Positions 10,506 through 17,551 of a stretch of DNA of 25,948 nucleotides are shown in pieces (position 1 is the stretch's first letter; every line of letters begins with the position of its first letter). The stretch lies in the NCBI GenBank assembly GCA_021767525.1, contig JAASTF010000010.1, positions 1-25,948 of the forward strand, given 5' to 3'. Position numbers and translations under genes: made by a program. This stretch comes from Paracoccaceae bacterium (GTDB lineage: Bacteria; Pseudomonadota; Alphaproteobacteria; Rhodobacterales; Rhodobacteraceae). The notes below the pieces were generated by a model. That model saw nothing but the letters and a program-made list of their open reading frames with translations, did no database searches and had not been told where the DNA came from.

Positions 10506-10526
10506 ATAATCCAAGGATTATCCACA
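10506..10526. repeat. palindrome overlapping a perfect DnaA-box 9-mer
   Basis: ATAATCC-AA-GGATTAT (10506-10521) is a perfect 7-base inverted repeat with a 2-base centre. It overlaps the TAA stop of the gamma-glutamylcyclotransferase gene and lies 55-70 bases upstream of the MotA-like start codon. Its right half runs into TTATCCACA (10518-10526), a consensus DnaA box. It could be an operator, a weak hairpin, or chance. Confidence 0.4.
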
Positions 10527-11048
10527 GATCGCCCGCACCCGCGCATCCAGCCATTCCAGGTCGCCATCCTCAATCCCCAGCTGGCGCAGCTGGGCCACGG
10601 TATTGTGCAGGTATTCGGTGTTCGGCCCGCGCCCGCCCACCGCGCGCGCGATGATCTGGGCCTGCTCTTCCAGGGGCATGTCGCCGCAATACTGCTCATG
10701 CGCGGCGTCGATCACATAGGCCACCGCCTCGACCCGCTGGCCATCGACCAAATCCAGCATCAGCCGCTTTTCCAGGTAGGCCGAGCTGACCAGCTCACGC
10801 TCGCGCAGATAGCTCAGCGTGGCCTCCTCGGCCCCCCGCTCGACCAACAGCGCCAGGCCGGTGCAGGCGGCTCCGGGCAATTCGTCCAGCGCCAGCACAA
10901 GACCCGGCTGCTCGGGCGTGCCGCGATGGTGGATCGAGCGCATGCAGAAACTGCGGTGATAATCGGCCAGCCGCGCCAACACGCGATCTGCCACCGGAAA
11001 GCCCGGATTCCACAACAGCGATCCGTATCCGAACACCCACATCGTCAT
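10518..11048 (-). CDS. ChaC-family gamma-glutamylcyclotransferase
   Basis: This 176-residue cytoplasmic enzyme of the glutathione-specific gamma-glutamylcyclotransferase group releases 5-oxoproline and Cys-Gly from glutathione. The substrate-binding glycine loop VFGYGSLLWNPGF is at the N-terminus, followed by the family blocks RSFCMRSIHHRGTPEQPG, YLRERE and EYLHNT. I chose the ATG at 11046-11048, preceded by GGAAGGG; the ATG two codons later would also work, whereas the longer upstream frame overlaps the divergent gene. It sits upstream of the MotA-like operon with a 66-base gap, so it may be cotranscribed. The DUF2125 gene is divergent. Confidence 0.9.
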   Translation of the reverse strand: MTMWVFGYGSLLWNPGFPVADRVLARLADYHRSFCMRSIHHRGTPEQPGLVLALDELPGAACTGLALLVERGAEEATLSYLRERELVSSAYLEKRLMLDLVDGQRVEAVAYVIDAAHEQYCGDMPLEEQAQIIARAVGGRGPNTEYLHNTVAQLRQLGIEDGDLEWLDARVRAICG

Positions 11049-11112
11049 GCGTCTGGCCCTTCCATTGCCGCCCTTGTAAACACCACGGCACGGAAAAGGG
11101 AAAGGGCCGCGC

Positions 11113-12114
11113 ATGAAACGCCTGCTATTCGTGATCGTCACCGCCGCCGCGCTCTGGGCGGGCTATTGGTGGGTCGGCGCCAGCGGGGCGCGCGCCGGGT
11201 TCGAGGCCTGGTTCGACGCCCGCCGCGCCGAGGGTTGGGTGGCCGAGGCCAGCGATATTTCCGTGCGCGGCTTTCCCAATCGGTTCGACACCACCTTCAC
11301 CGATATCCGCTTGGCCGATCCCGAAACCGGCTGGGCGTGGGAGGCGCCGTTTCTCCAGCTCTTCGCGCTCAGCTATCGGCCCAACCACGTGATCGCCACC
11401 TGGCCCGGTCAGCACCTCCTGGCCACGCCGGGGCAGAAATACCAGATCAGCAACACGCAGATGCAGGCCAGCGCGGTGCTGGGCGCCGCCACCAGCCTAC
11501 CGCTGGAACGTGCGAACCTCGTGGCCGACACGCTGGCCATCACCGACCAGGCGGGCAACACCACCGCCATGACCGCCCTGCGTCTGGCGGTCGAGCGGGT
11601 CGCGGGCACCGACGCCACCTATCACCTGGGCTGGGCCGCGGAAAACCTCGCGCCGGCCCGCGCCACGCGGTTGCGCATCGACACCGCCGGGCGGCTGCCG
11701 CAAACCCTCAGCGCCTTCCGCGCCGATATCGAGGCGACCTTCTCCAGGCCCTGGGACAGGCGCGCCGTGGAAGAGGCCCGCCCGCAACCCACTCAGATCA
11801 CCATCAAGCTGGCCGAGGCGCGTTGGGGCGACCTGGAGCTAGCAATGGCCGGGCGCCTGGACGTGGACAGCCTGGGCCAACCCAGCGGCACGGTCACGAT
11901 CAAGGCGCGCAACTGGCGCGACATCCTGAACATGGCGCGCGCCTCGGGCGAGTTGCCCGACGGGCTGGCAGGGCAGTTGGAAACCGCGCTTGCGATGCTG
12001 GCGCAGCTGTCAGGCAGCACCGAAACGCTGGATGTGCCGCTCGACTTTCGGTCGGGCCGGGTGTTCCTGGGCCCGGTGCCGCTGGGCCGCGCCCTGCGCC
12101 TGGTCTTGCGCTGA
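11113..12114 (+). CDS. DUF2125 domain-containing protein
   Basis: This 333-residue protein starts with a hydrophobic N-terminal segment (LLFVIVTAAALWAGYWWVG, 4-22) that is a signal anchor or uncleaved signal. It matches DUF2125 in overall pattern: the early DISVRGFPNRFDTTFTDI block, the WAWEAPFLQ block and a C-terminal block with DVPLDFRSGRVFLGPVPLG. The family is typical of Rhodobacteraceae, of unknown function, and is predicted to face the periplasm. AAAGGG lies just upstream of the ATG. Start codons of this gene and the divergent ChaC gene are 64 bases apart, so they share a promoter region. Confidence 0.85.
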   Translation: MKRLLFVIVTAAALWAGYWWVGASGARAGFEAWFDARRAEGWVAEASDISVRGFPNRFDTTFTDIRLADPETGWAWEAPFLQLFALSYRPNHVIATWPGQHLLATPGQKYQISNTQMQASAVLGAATSLPLERANLVADTLAITDQAGNTTAMTALRLAVERVAGTDATYHLGWAAENLAPARATRLRIDTAGRLPQTLSAFRADIEATFSRPWDRRAVEEARPQPTQITIKLAEARWGDLELAMAGRLDVDSLGQPSGTVTIKARNWRDILNMARASGELPDGLAGQLETALAMLAQLSGSTETLDVPLDFRSGRVFLGPVPLGRALRLVLR

Positions 12115-12145
12115 TCCACCCCTTCTCGGGTTTCCAAATACCCTG

Positions 12146-12184
12146 GGGGGGTGAGGCCGCAGGCCGAGGGGGGCAAAGCCCCCC
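12146..12184. repeat. G-rich palindromic intergenic element
   Basis: This lies between convergent genes. It contains a run of seven G (12145-12151), a small palindrome GGCC-GCA-GGCC (12155-12165) and a strong hairpin GGGGGGC-AAA-GCCCCCC (12168-12184). The composition is typical of the short G/C hairpin repeats scattered between genes in Rhodobacteraceae. No T-tract follows, so it is at best an atypical bidirectional terminator. Confidence 0.5.
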
Positions 12185-12230
12185 ACCCTGTCACCCGCTG
12201 GAACACGAAAAACAGCCGCGTCGGCATTTG

Positions 12231-12260
12231 CCGTAGGGTGGGCATTTCTGCCCAACACGC
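12231..12260. repeat. dispersed repeat CCGTAGGGTGGGCA with hairpin, copy 1
   Basis: CCGTAGGGTGGGCA (12231-12244) recurs exactly at 25080-25093. Both copies continue into an inverted repeat, here TGGGCA-TTTC-TGCCCA (12239-12254). Both lie between convergent genes. Confidence 0.65.
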
Positions 12261-12282
12261 ATCGCGCCCGCCCGATTGGTGC

Positions 12283-13056
12283 TCACCGACAATAGCTGCC
12301 GCTACGATAGCGCGCGGTGTCGAAATGAAAATGATCGCGGTGAAAGCGGTCGGCCTCGGGGCCCAGGACGGTGCCGAACGGGCCGCAGGCGCGGGCGTGC
12401 ATCTCGCGCAGGATCTTGCCTTCGCGTCCCCGGCCCCAATCGCGCAGCACGCTGATCTCGGTCCCATTGCGCAGGCCGAACCCGGCAATATCCACCGCCC
12501 GGCCCTTGCCATGCTCGGAAATCCGCGCGCCTTTCTGGCTGTTGCGCGTCCGGCAGGCATAGCTTGCGACCACGCGCATACTGCTGACCCCGCCGCCATG
12601 CTGACCCACCGCCGGGCGCATGCCGCGCTCGACCCAGGTTTTCAGCGCCGCCGCCGTGGTGCAATCGACCGTAGCCGGCGCCGACAGCGCCACGCCCGAC
12701 ACCGATTTCAACCGCACCGCCTGGTCTATCCCGCAGCCCTGCACGCGGCCGGGCACGCGGCCCACCACCTCGCCCTGCAAGGCCAGGTCGCCGCACACCG
12801 CACCACGCCGCAATTCGGCGCGCGACTGCTGCGCGCGGTTTCCCACGCCCCGGCTGCGCGCATTGGGCCGAAGCGAGCGGAACAGCCCGCGCAGGCCGCC
12901 CGGCCGGGTTTCCTCCTGCGTCGAAACAGCCTCCGGCACGGTCTGCGTGGCCGCAGCCTCGCCACGCGGCAGCGGCCGCAGCGACGTGTCGGGGGCCTCG
13001 GCGCAGGACGCGCCCGCGACAAGAGCCAGCGCCAGTATCAGGCCCCGCCGCTTCAT
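12283..13056 (-). CDS. extensin-like family protein (M15-peptidase-like C-terminal domain)
   Basis: This 257-residue exported protein has a signal peptide (LILALALVAGASC) with Cys18 at a position compatible with a weak lipobox. A basic linker of about 60 residues is followed by an extensin-like C-terminal domain (about 85-257). The domain carries SEHGKGRAVDI (His182, Asp189) and DHFHF (His242, His244), resembling the zinc sites of VanY/MepA-type carboxypeptidases, so a cell-wall role is plausible. Six further cysteines may form disulfides. The ATG overlaps the tyrA stop by 4 bases, making this the third gene of the hisC-tyrA operon, an odd partner for amino-acid synthesis. Confidence 0.85.
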   Translation of the reverse strand: MKRRGLILALALVAGASCAEAPDTSLRPLPRGEAAATQTVPEAVSTQEETRPGGLRGLFRSLRPNARSRGVGNRAQQSRAELRRGAVCGDLALQGEVVGRVPGRVQGCGIDQAVRLKSVSGVALSAPATVDCTTAAALKTWVERGMRPAVGQHGGGVSSMRVVASYACRTRNSQKGARISEHGKGRAVDIAGFGLRNGTEISVLRDWGRGREGKILREMHARACGPFGTVLGPEADRFHRDHFHFDTARYRSGSYCR

Positions 13057-13973
13057 TCCACCGGCTTCACCCGGCCGAAATCCGGCGCGTCGGTGTCCTG
13101 GCCCGCCTCGATGATGCCGCGACGGATCGCGCGGGTGCGGGTGAAGTAATCGAACAGGTGGTCGCCGTCACCGATGCGGATCGCGCGTTGCAGCGCGAAC
13201 AGTTCTTCGGTGAAGCGGCCCAAAATCTCCAGCGTCGCCTCTTTGTTCGACAGGAACACGTCGCGCCACATGGTCGGGTCGCTGGCGGCGATCCGGGTGA
13301 AATCGCGAAAACCGGCGGCGGAATACTTGATCACCTCGCTGTCGGTCACGCGGCGCAGATCGTCGGCCACGCCCACCATCGTATAGGCGATCAGGTGCGG
13401 CGCATGGCTGGTCACGGCCAGCACCAGGTCGTGGTGGTCGGGCTCCATCGTGTCGACATGCGCACCCATCCCCTCCCACAGCGCGCGCAGGCGGTCCAGC
13501 GCGCCGGCGTCCACCTCGCCCTCGGGCACGATCAGGCACCAGCGGTTTTCGAAAAGGGTGGCAAAGCCCGATTCCGGCCCCGAATGCTCGGTCCCGGCCA
13601 GCGGGTGCGCGGGGATGAAATGCACGCCATCGGGCACGTGCTGGCCCACCGCGTCGATCACCGCCCGCTTGGTCGAGCCCACGTCGGACAGGGTCGCGCC
13701 CGGTTTCAGATGCGGCGCGATATCGGCGGCCACGGCGCCCATCGCGCCCACCGGCACGCACAGAACCACCAGGTCGGCATCCTGCACCGCTTCGGCCGCG
13801 CTGTCGCAGACGCGATCCACCAGGCCGATCCGGCGCGCGGTTTCGCGGGTGGCGGCGCTGCGGGCATAGCCCGTGACCTCGCCCGCCAGGCCCCGGCGGC
13901 GCATGGCCAGCGCCATCGAGCCGGCAATCAGGCCCAGCCCGATCAGGGCAACGCGGTTGTAGATCACGCTCAC
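13053..13973 (-). CDS. tyrA: prephenate/arogenate dehydrogenase
   Basis: This 306-residue monofunctional enzyme catalyses the NAD(P)-dependent oxidative decarboxylation that leads to tyrosine. The N-terminal Rossmann motif is VALIGLGLIAGSMALAM. The family blocks LSDVGSTKRAV, FIPAHPLAGTEHSGPESGF and SHAPHLIAY follow, including the catalytic-type His in HPLAGTEHSG. There is no chorismate mutase domain. I chose the GTG at 13971-13973: it begins just before the Rossmann strand and overlaps the hisC stop codon in a GTGA. Upstream in-frame residues are a hisC shadow. Whether it uses prephenate or arogenate cannot be told by eye. Confidence 0.92.
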   Translation of the reverse strand: MSVIYNRVALIGLGLIAGSMALAMRRRGLAGEVTGYARSAATRETARRIGLVDRVCDSAAEAVQDADLVVLCVPVGAMGAVAADIAPHLKPGATLSDVGSTKRAVIDAVGQHVPDGVHFIPAHPLAGTEHSGPESGFATLFENRWCLIVPEGEVDAGALDRLRALWEGMGAHVDTMEPDHHDLVLAVTSHAPHLIAYTMVGVADDLRRVTDSEVIKYSAAGFRDFTRIAASDPTMWRDVFLSNKEATLEILGRFTEELFALQRAIRIGDGDHLFDYFTRTRAIRRGIIEAGQDTDAPDFGRVKPVE

Positions 13974-15055
13974 CGCGCGCCCCCTTTGAACTGACCGATG
14001 GCATAGGCCACGCGGCGGCACGACGCCTCGTCGCCCACGGTGATGCGCAGGCACTCGGGCAGGTTATACCCCGCGACCATCCGCACGATCAGACCCTGCG
14101 ACAGCAGGTAATCGTTGCAGGCCGCGGCCTCGTCGGCGCTGTCGAACCGGGCCAGGATGAAATTCGTCTCGCTCGGGTCGCTGGGCACGCCGTGGGCGGC
14201 CAGGCTATCGGCCAGCCAGGCGCGCAAGCGGGTGTTGTCGGCGCGGCATTTCTCGACCCAGGGCTGATCCTTCACGGCCGCCTCGGCCGCGGCCAGCGCC
14301 GGGCCCGACAGGTTGAACGGCCCGCGGATGCGGTTCAGCACGTCGATCACGTGATCGGGCGCATAGCCCCAGCCGACGCGCAGCCCGCCCAGCCCGTAGA
14401 TCTTGGAAAAGGTGCGCGTCATCACCACGTTGTCGCGCTGATCGACCAGCGCGGCCCCGCCGTCGAACCCCTCGACATACTCGGCATAGGCGCCGTCCAG
14501 CACCAGCAGCGCGGTGTCGGGGATGCCATCGGCCAGGCGCTGCACCTCGTCCGCGCCGATCATCGTGCCGGTCGGGTTGTTGGGGTTGGCGATGAACACC
14601 AGCTTGGTCGCCTTGGTGCAGGCCGCCAGGATCGCATCCACATCGGTGGTGCGGTCCTTTTCGGGCACCTCGACAGGGGTGGCGCCCGCGGCCAGCGCAC
14701 CGATGCGATAGATGGCGAACCCGTGCTCGGTATGGATCACCTCGTCTCCCGGGCCGGCATAGGCCTGGCACAACAGGTGCAGGATCTCGTCGCTGCCCAC
14801 GCCACAGATGATGCGGCTGGCCTCCAGCCCATGCACCTCGGCGATGGCCTTGCGCAGAGCGGCATGGTCGGTCGACGGATAGCGGTGCAGATCGAACGCC
14901 GCGCGGCGGAACGCCTCGACCGCCGCTTCGGACGGGCCGAACGGATTTTCGTTCGAGCTGAGTTTTACCACATCGGTCTGGCCCGCCACATGGCTGGCCC
15001 CGCCCACATAGGGGGCGATGTCCAATATGCCGGGCTGGGGGGTGATCTTGGTCAT
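13970..15055 (-). CDS. hisC: histidinol-phosphate/aromatic aminotransferase
   Basis: This 361-residue class II PLP aminotransferase shows NPNNPTG (157-163), the PLP-contact Asp187 (VLDGAY), the Schiff-base Lys218 in TRTFSKIYGLGG, and RVGWG. The N-terminal KLSSNENPFGPS is the HisC hallmark. It converts imidazole-acetol phosphate to histidinol phosphate with glutamate. Its overlap with tyrA suggests that it also, or mainly, transaminates aromatic precursors, as described for the HisC-type enzyme linked to tyrC in Zymomonas mobilis. AAGGAG sits 8-10 bases before the ATG. Confidence 0.93.
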   Translation of the reverse strand: MTKITPQPGILDIAPYVGGASHVAGQTDVVKLSSNENPFGPSEAAVEAFRRAAFDLHRYPSTDHAALRKAIAEVHGLEASRIICGVGSDEILHLLCQAYAGPGDEVIHTEHGFAIYRIGALAAGATPVEVPEKDRTTDVDAILAACTKATKLVFIANPNNPTGTMIGADEVQRLADGIPDTALLVLDGAYAEYVEGFDGGAALVDQRDNVVMTRTFSKIYGLGGLRVGWGYAPDHVIDVLNRIRGPFNLSGPALAAAEAAVKDQPWVEKCRADNTRLRAWLADSLAAHGVPSDPSETNFILARFDSADEAAACNDYLLSQGLIVRMVAGYNLPECLRITVGDEASCRRVAYAIGQFKGGAR

Positions 15056-15171
15056 GGCAGCACTCCTTGCCCCGTCTTTAGCGGGGGCGCAGAGGCATGG
15101 GAAGAATGAAACGCCTTACCGCGACCGGATGTTGCGCCGTTGCGTCGCCACAGCGTGGAAACGGACAGATC

Positions 15172-15499
15172 GTGACCGAACCGCTGATCCTGAGCGAACA
15201 GGATCTGGCTTCGCAGGTGGGCCTGCGGACCTGCGCGCTGGTGCTGGCGACCACGGGCGCGGCGCCCGGTGAAAACCCGCTGCACGCCTATGAGCGCAGT
15301 CAAATGGTCGAGGATATGGGCGCGCCGCTTCTGCTGGCCTTGGGCCTGCTGCAGCACGACGCGGGCAAGGCCGGATACGCCCCCGCCCTGCCCCGCGACC
15401 GAGTGGCCGACGCCATCCGCACCCGGCGACCATATCGGCTCGCACGAGGGCAGCGTGCCCTATTGCCGCCTGCTGGGCCGGCCTGACCAGAGCGCATGA
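15172..15499 (+). pseudogene. small frameshifted gene of unknown function
   Basis: I do not recognise this family. From the GTG at 15172 the frame shows strong third-position G/C up to codon CGC at 15418-15420. After that this frame abruptly turns to rare codons (CGA, CCA, GCA), whereas the next frame becomes G/C-rich in third position (from CCC at 15422) and ends at the TGA at 15497-15499. Reading through one extra base at about 15421 gives a product of about 108 residues ending PYCRLLGRPDQSA. So either a one-base insertion broke the gene, or there is a sequencing error. An earlier in-frame ATG (15109) adds 21 residues of weaker coding character. It is divergent from hisC and its stop abuts the rpsD terminator. 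Confidence 0.5.
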
Positions 15500-15531
15500 A
15501 AAAACCCGCCGCGGCCAGGCCGGGCGGGTTT
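15499..15531 (-). terminator. intrinsic terminator of rpsD
   Basis: On the minus strand AAACCCGCC (15523-15531) pairs with GGCGGGTTT (15502-15510). The intervening 12 bases are G/C-rich, and the minus strand continues into six T (15499-15504). It lies 26 bases after the rpsD stop codon. Confidence 0.82.
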
Positions 15532-15556
15532 CTCGGAAATCTTGGATCGGCGCAGA

Positions 15557-16177
15557 TCAGTTCTGCGCGTAGAATTCGATGACCAGGTTCGGCTCCATCA
15601 TCACCGGGTAGGGCACGTCGCCCAGGCCGGGGGTGCGCACGAAGGTCGCGGTCATTTTCGAGTGGTCGGCGTCGATGTAATCGGGCACGTCACGCTCGGG
15701 CAGCTGGGTGGCTTCCAGCAGCGCGGCCATCTGTTTCGACTTTTCGCGCACCTCGATCACGTCACCCTCTTTCACGCGGTACGAGGGAATGTTGACGCGC
15801 TTGCCGTTCACCAGCACATGGCCGTGGTTCACGAACTGACGGGCGGCAAAGACGGTCGGCACGAACTTGGCACGGTACACAACCGCGTCCAGGCGGCGCT
15901 CAAGCAGGCCGATCAGCAGCTCACCGGTGTCGCCGCGCTGGCGCTCGGCCTCGCGGAAGATGCGGCGGAATTGCTTTTCGGTCAGGTCGCCGTAATAGCC
16001 CTTCAGCTTTTGCTTGGCGCGCAGCTGCAGGCCGAAATCCGACATCTTGCCCTTGCGGCGCTGGCCGTGCTGGCCGGGGCCGTATTCGCGGCGGTTGACG
16101 GGGGATTTCGGGCGGCCCCAGATGTTTTCGCCCATCCGGCGGTCAATTTTGTACTTGGCAGACGTGCGTTTGGTCAC
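15557..16177 (-). CDS. rpsD: 30S ribosomal protein S4
   Basis: This 206-residue primary 16S rRNA-binding protein nucleates small-subunit assembly and, in several bacteria, represses its own operon. The start MTKRTSAKYKIDRRMGENIW, the R/K-rich N-terminal domain and the S4 RNA-binding domain (about 95-157, including RRLDAVVYRAKF and NHGHVLVNGKRVNIPSYRV) are canonical. The N-terminus has no zinc-binding cysteines, so it is the C-minus form. The start is GTG at 16175-16177 after AAGGAG. It is monocistronic, with its own promoter and terminator. Confidence 0.97.
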   Translation of the reverse strand: MTKRTSAKYKIDRRMGENIWGRPKSPVNRREYGPGQHGQRRKGKMSDFGLQLRAKQKLKGYYGDLTEKQFRRIFREAERQRGDTGELLIGLLERRLDAVVYRAKFVPTVFAARQFVNHGHVLVNGKRVNIPSYRVKEGDVIEVREKSKQMAALLEATQLPERDVPDYIDADHSKMTATFVRTPGLGDVPYPVMMEPNLVIEFYAQN

Positions 16178-16268
16178 GGCTGATCTCCTTCATAGATTGT
16201 GAAGGGCGTTGTCCTCTGGGCCGAAACCCCGACAGGCATCCCCTTGCGGGGGCCACCAACACCAATGA
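16178..16268 (-). promoter_or_regulatory. rpsD 5' leader with hairpins
   Basis: This is the predicted leader of about 90 nt between the rpsD promoter and GTG. As RNA (minus strand) it contains CCCC-GCAA-GGGG (16240-16251), a hairpin with a GNRA tetraloop, and GGG-TTTCGG-CCC (16218-16229). S4 autoregulates through leader structures in other bacteria; that this one does so is inference. Confidence 0.4.
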
Positions 16269-16275
16269 AGCCGCG

Positions 16276-16303
16276 CTTATACGCGCACGCCGCGCAGAGT
16301 CAA
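16276..16303 (-). promoter_or_regulatory. sigma70-type promoter of rpsD
   Basis: On the minus strand TTGACT (16298-16303) and TATAAG (16276-16281) are separated by 16 bases. Each box differs from consensus at one position. It is correctly oriented and lies about 100 bases before the rpsD start codon. Confidence 0.72.
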
Positions 16304-16359
16304 CAGGGGTATCGCGCGAAATACCGGCGGCGCCTCGATGGCCAGCCGGGCGCCGCGGC

Positions 16360-17427
16360 TCAGGCTGCCTCGTGCCGCAGGATCGCCGCCTCCGGGGCCG
16401 ACAGGTTGCGCCGGGCATAGCCGCCATAGCTGGCCGGGTCGACATCCAGCGCCGGGTACATCTGCACAAGCCGCGCCCGGTCGTCGGGCGCCAGCGTGTC
16501 CAGCGCCGCGCTGGCGGGGTGAAAGCTTTCGCTTTCGACGCCGTTGGCCCACAACACCTGGTGGTTCGGCAGCAACAGGTGGATATAGGTCACCTCTTTC
16601 AGCGCGGTATCCACGGCCACGGTCGAACCATTCACCAGGTCGCGCGCGGCCACCAGCACCTCGGGCGTGTTGAACAGCGCCTGCGCGGCCGGTCCCGAGA
16701 TCAGCATCCGGTGTTCCGGCGACACGATCAGTTCCTGGTCGGGCCTTTCGATCCCCAGCGCCCCGGCCCGCAGCCGGATCGGGCGCAGCTTGGGCATGGC
16801 AAACAGACGCGCGCCGGTCATCCGGCGGCTGCCGATCCACAGCACCTCTTGCGGGCCATTATCCTTGGTCTGCACCCGGTCGCCCTCGTGCAGGCTTTCG
16901 ACCGGGCGGGGCCCGTCGGGGGTGTCGATCATCGTGCCGGGCGTGAAACAGATCACGCCGCCCCCCGCGGCCCCTTGCCCCGCGGGCCGCGACAGCAGCT
17001 CTAGCGTGTGATGCACCACCCACAGATCGCGGCCCCGTGGCGGAATGGTGCCCAGAAACATCAACAGCGGCGGGGCGCTGGGGCCCACCTCGATCACGGT
17101 GATGGTGTAGGTGCGCGTGCCATCCGTCACCACCAGGCCGAAATCGCCCACGGTTTCCGGCGTTTCGATCCGGTGCAAGTCGCGCTCGCCGCTCAGGGCC
17201 GCGCCGACAAGGCGGCGCACCATGCGCGCGGCGCGCTTGCGTTCGTTGCTGTCATCATCCGCCGGTTCCAGTCGCAACAGATCTTTCGGACCATCCACAC
17301 GCACCGCGTCGCCGCGCCACGCCCAAGCCGCGCCAACCGTCAACGAGTCGATCGGTGCGGCCTCAAGGCCATCGATTTCCGTTTGCGACCAAGAGATGAC
17401 GAACGTGCCCCCAAAGCCCGTTCCCAT
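16360..17427 (-). CDS. Hint (hedgehog/intein-type) domain protein
   Basis: This 355-residue protein has an N-terminal region of about 155 residues that is not recognised. A Hint domain begins at Cys160 in ICFTPGTMIDTPDGPRPV and continues through EGDRVQTKDNGPQEVLWIG and SPEHRMLI, the block containing the conserved His. Such domains cleave or splice at the Cys, so the protein may self-process into two halves; many copies occur in Rhodobacteraceae, often in secreted proteins. No Sec signal peptide is visible, so export, if any, would need another route. A CtrA-type site lies 33 bases upstream of the ATG. The 3' end faces the rpsD promoter. Confidence 0.87.
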   Translation of the reverse strand: MGTGFGGTFVISWSQTEIDGLEAAPIDSLTVGAAWAWRGDAVRVDGPKDLLRLEPADDDSNERKRAARMVRRLVGAALSGERDLHRIETPETVGDFGLVVTDGTRTYTITVIEVGPSAPPLLMFLGTIPPRGRDLWVVHHTLELLSRPAGQGAAGGGVICFTPGTMIDTPDGPRPVESLHEGDRVQTKDNGPQEVLWIGSRRMTGARLFAMPKLRPIRLRAGALGIERPDQELIVSPEHRMLISGPAAQALFNTPEVLVAARDLVNGSTVAVDTALKEVTYIHLLLPNHQVLWANGVESESFHPASAALDTLAPDDRARLVQMYPALDVDPASYGGYARRNLSAPEAAILRHEAA

Positions 17428-17459
17428 GCTCAGCCTGCTTTTCTGCCTCAGTTTTATTA

Positions 17460-17474
17460 TTAACAGAAGGTTAA
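17460..17474. promoter_or_regulatory. CtrA-type binding site (TTAA-N7-TTAA)
   Basis: TTAA (17460-17463) and TTAA (17471-17474) are separated by exactly 7 bases, matching the full CtrA consensus. It lies in an unusually A+T-rich stretch upstream of the Hint gene, in a promoter-proximal position. In roseobacters CtrA controls motility, gene-transfer-agent and cell-cell signalling genes. It is a motif match only. Confidence 0.55.
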
Positions 17475-17551
17475 CAAAGGCGAGTCCCGGCGGAAAGCCA
17501 TTTCTTGCCGTGCCGGGGCGGGCTGTTGTGTCCGCGCCACGGGCACGCGAC

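Noticed and set aside
10518..10526. Replication origin, because of the DnaA box
   Set aside because: Only one box, no A+T-rich unwinding region and no dnaA/dnaN/hemE neighbours.
11049..11141. Longer start for the gamma-glutamylcyclotransferase
   Set aside because: It would overlap the start of the divergent DUF2125 gene, and the added residues have no family match.
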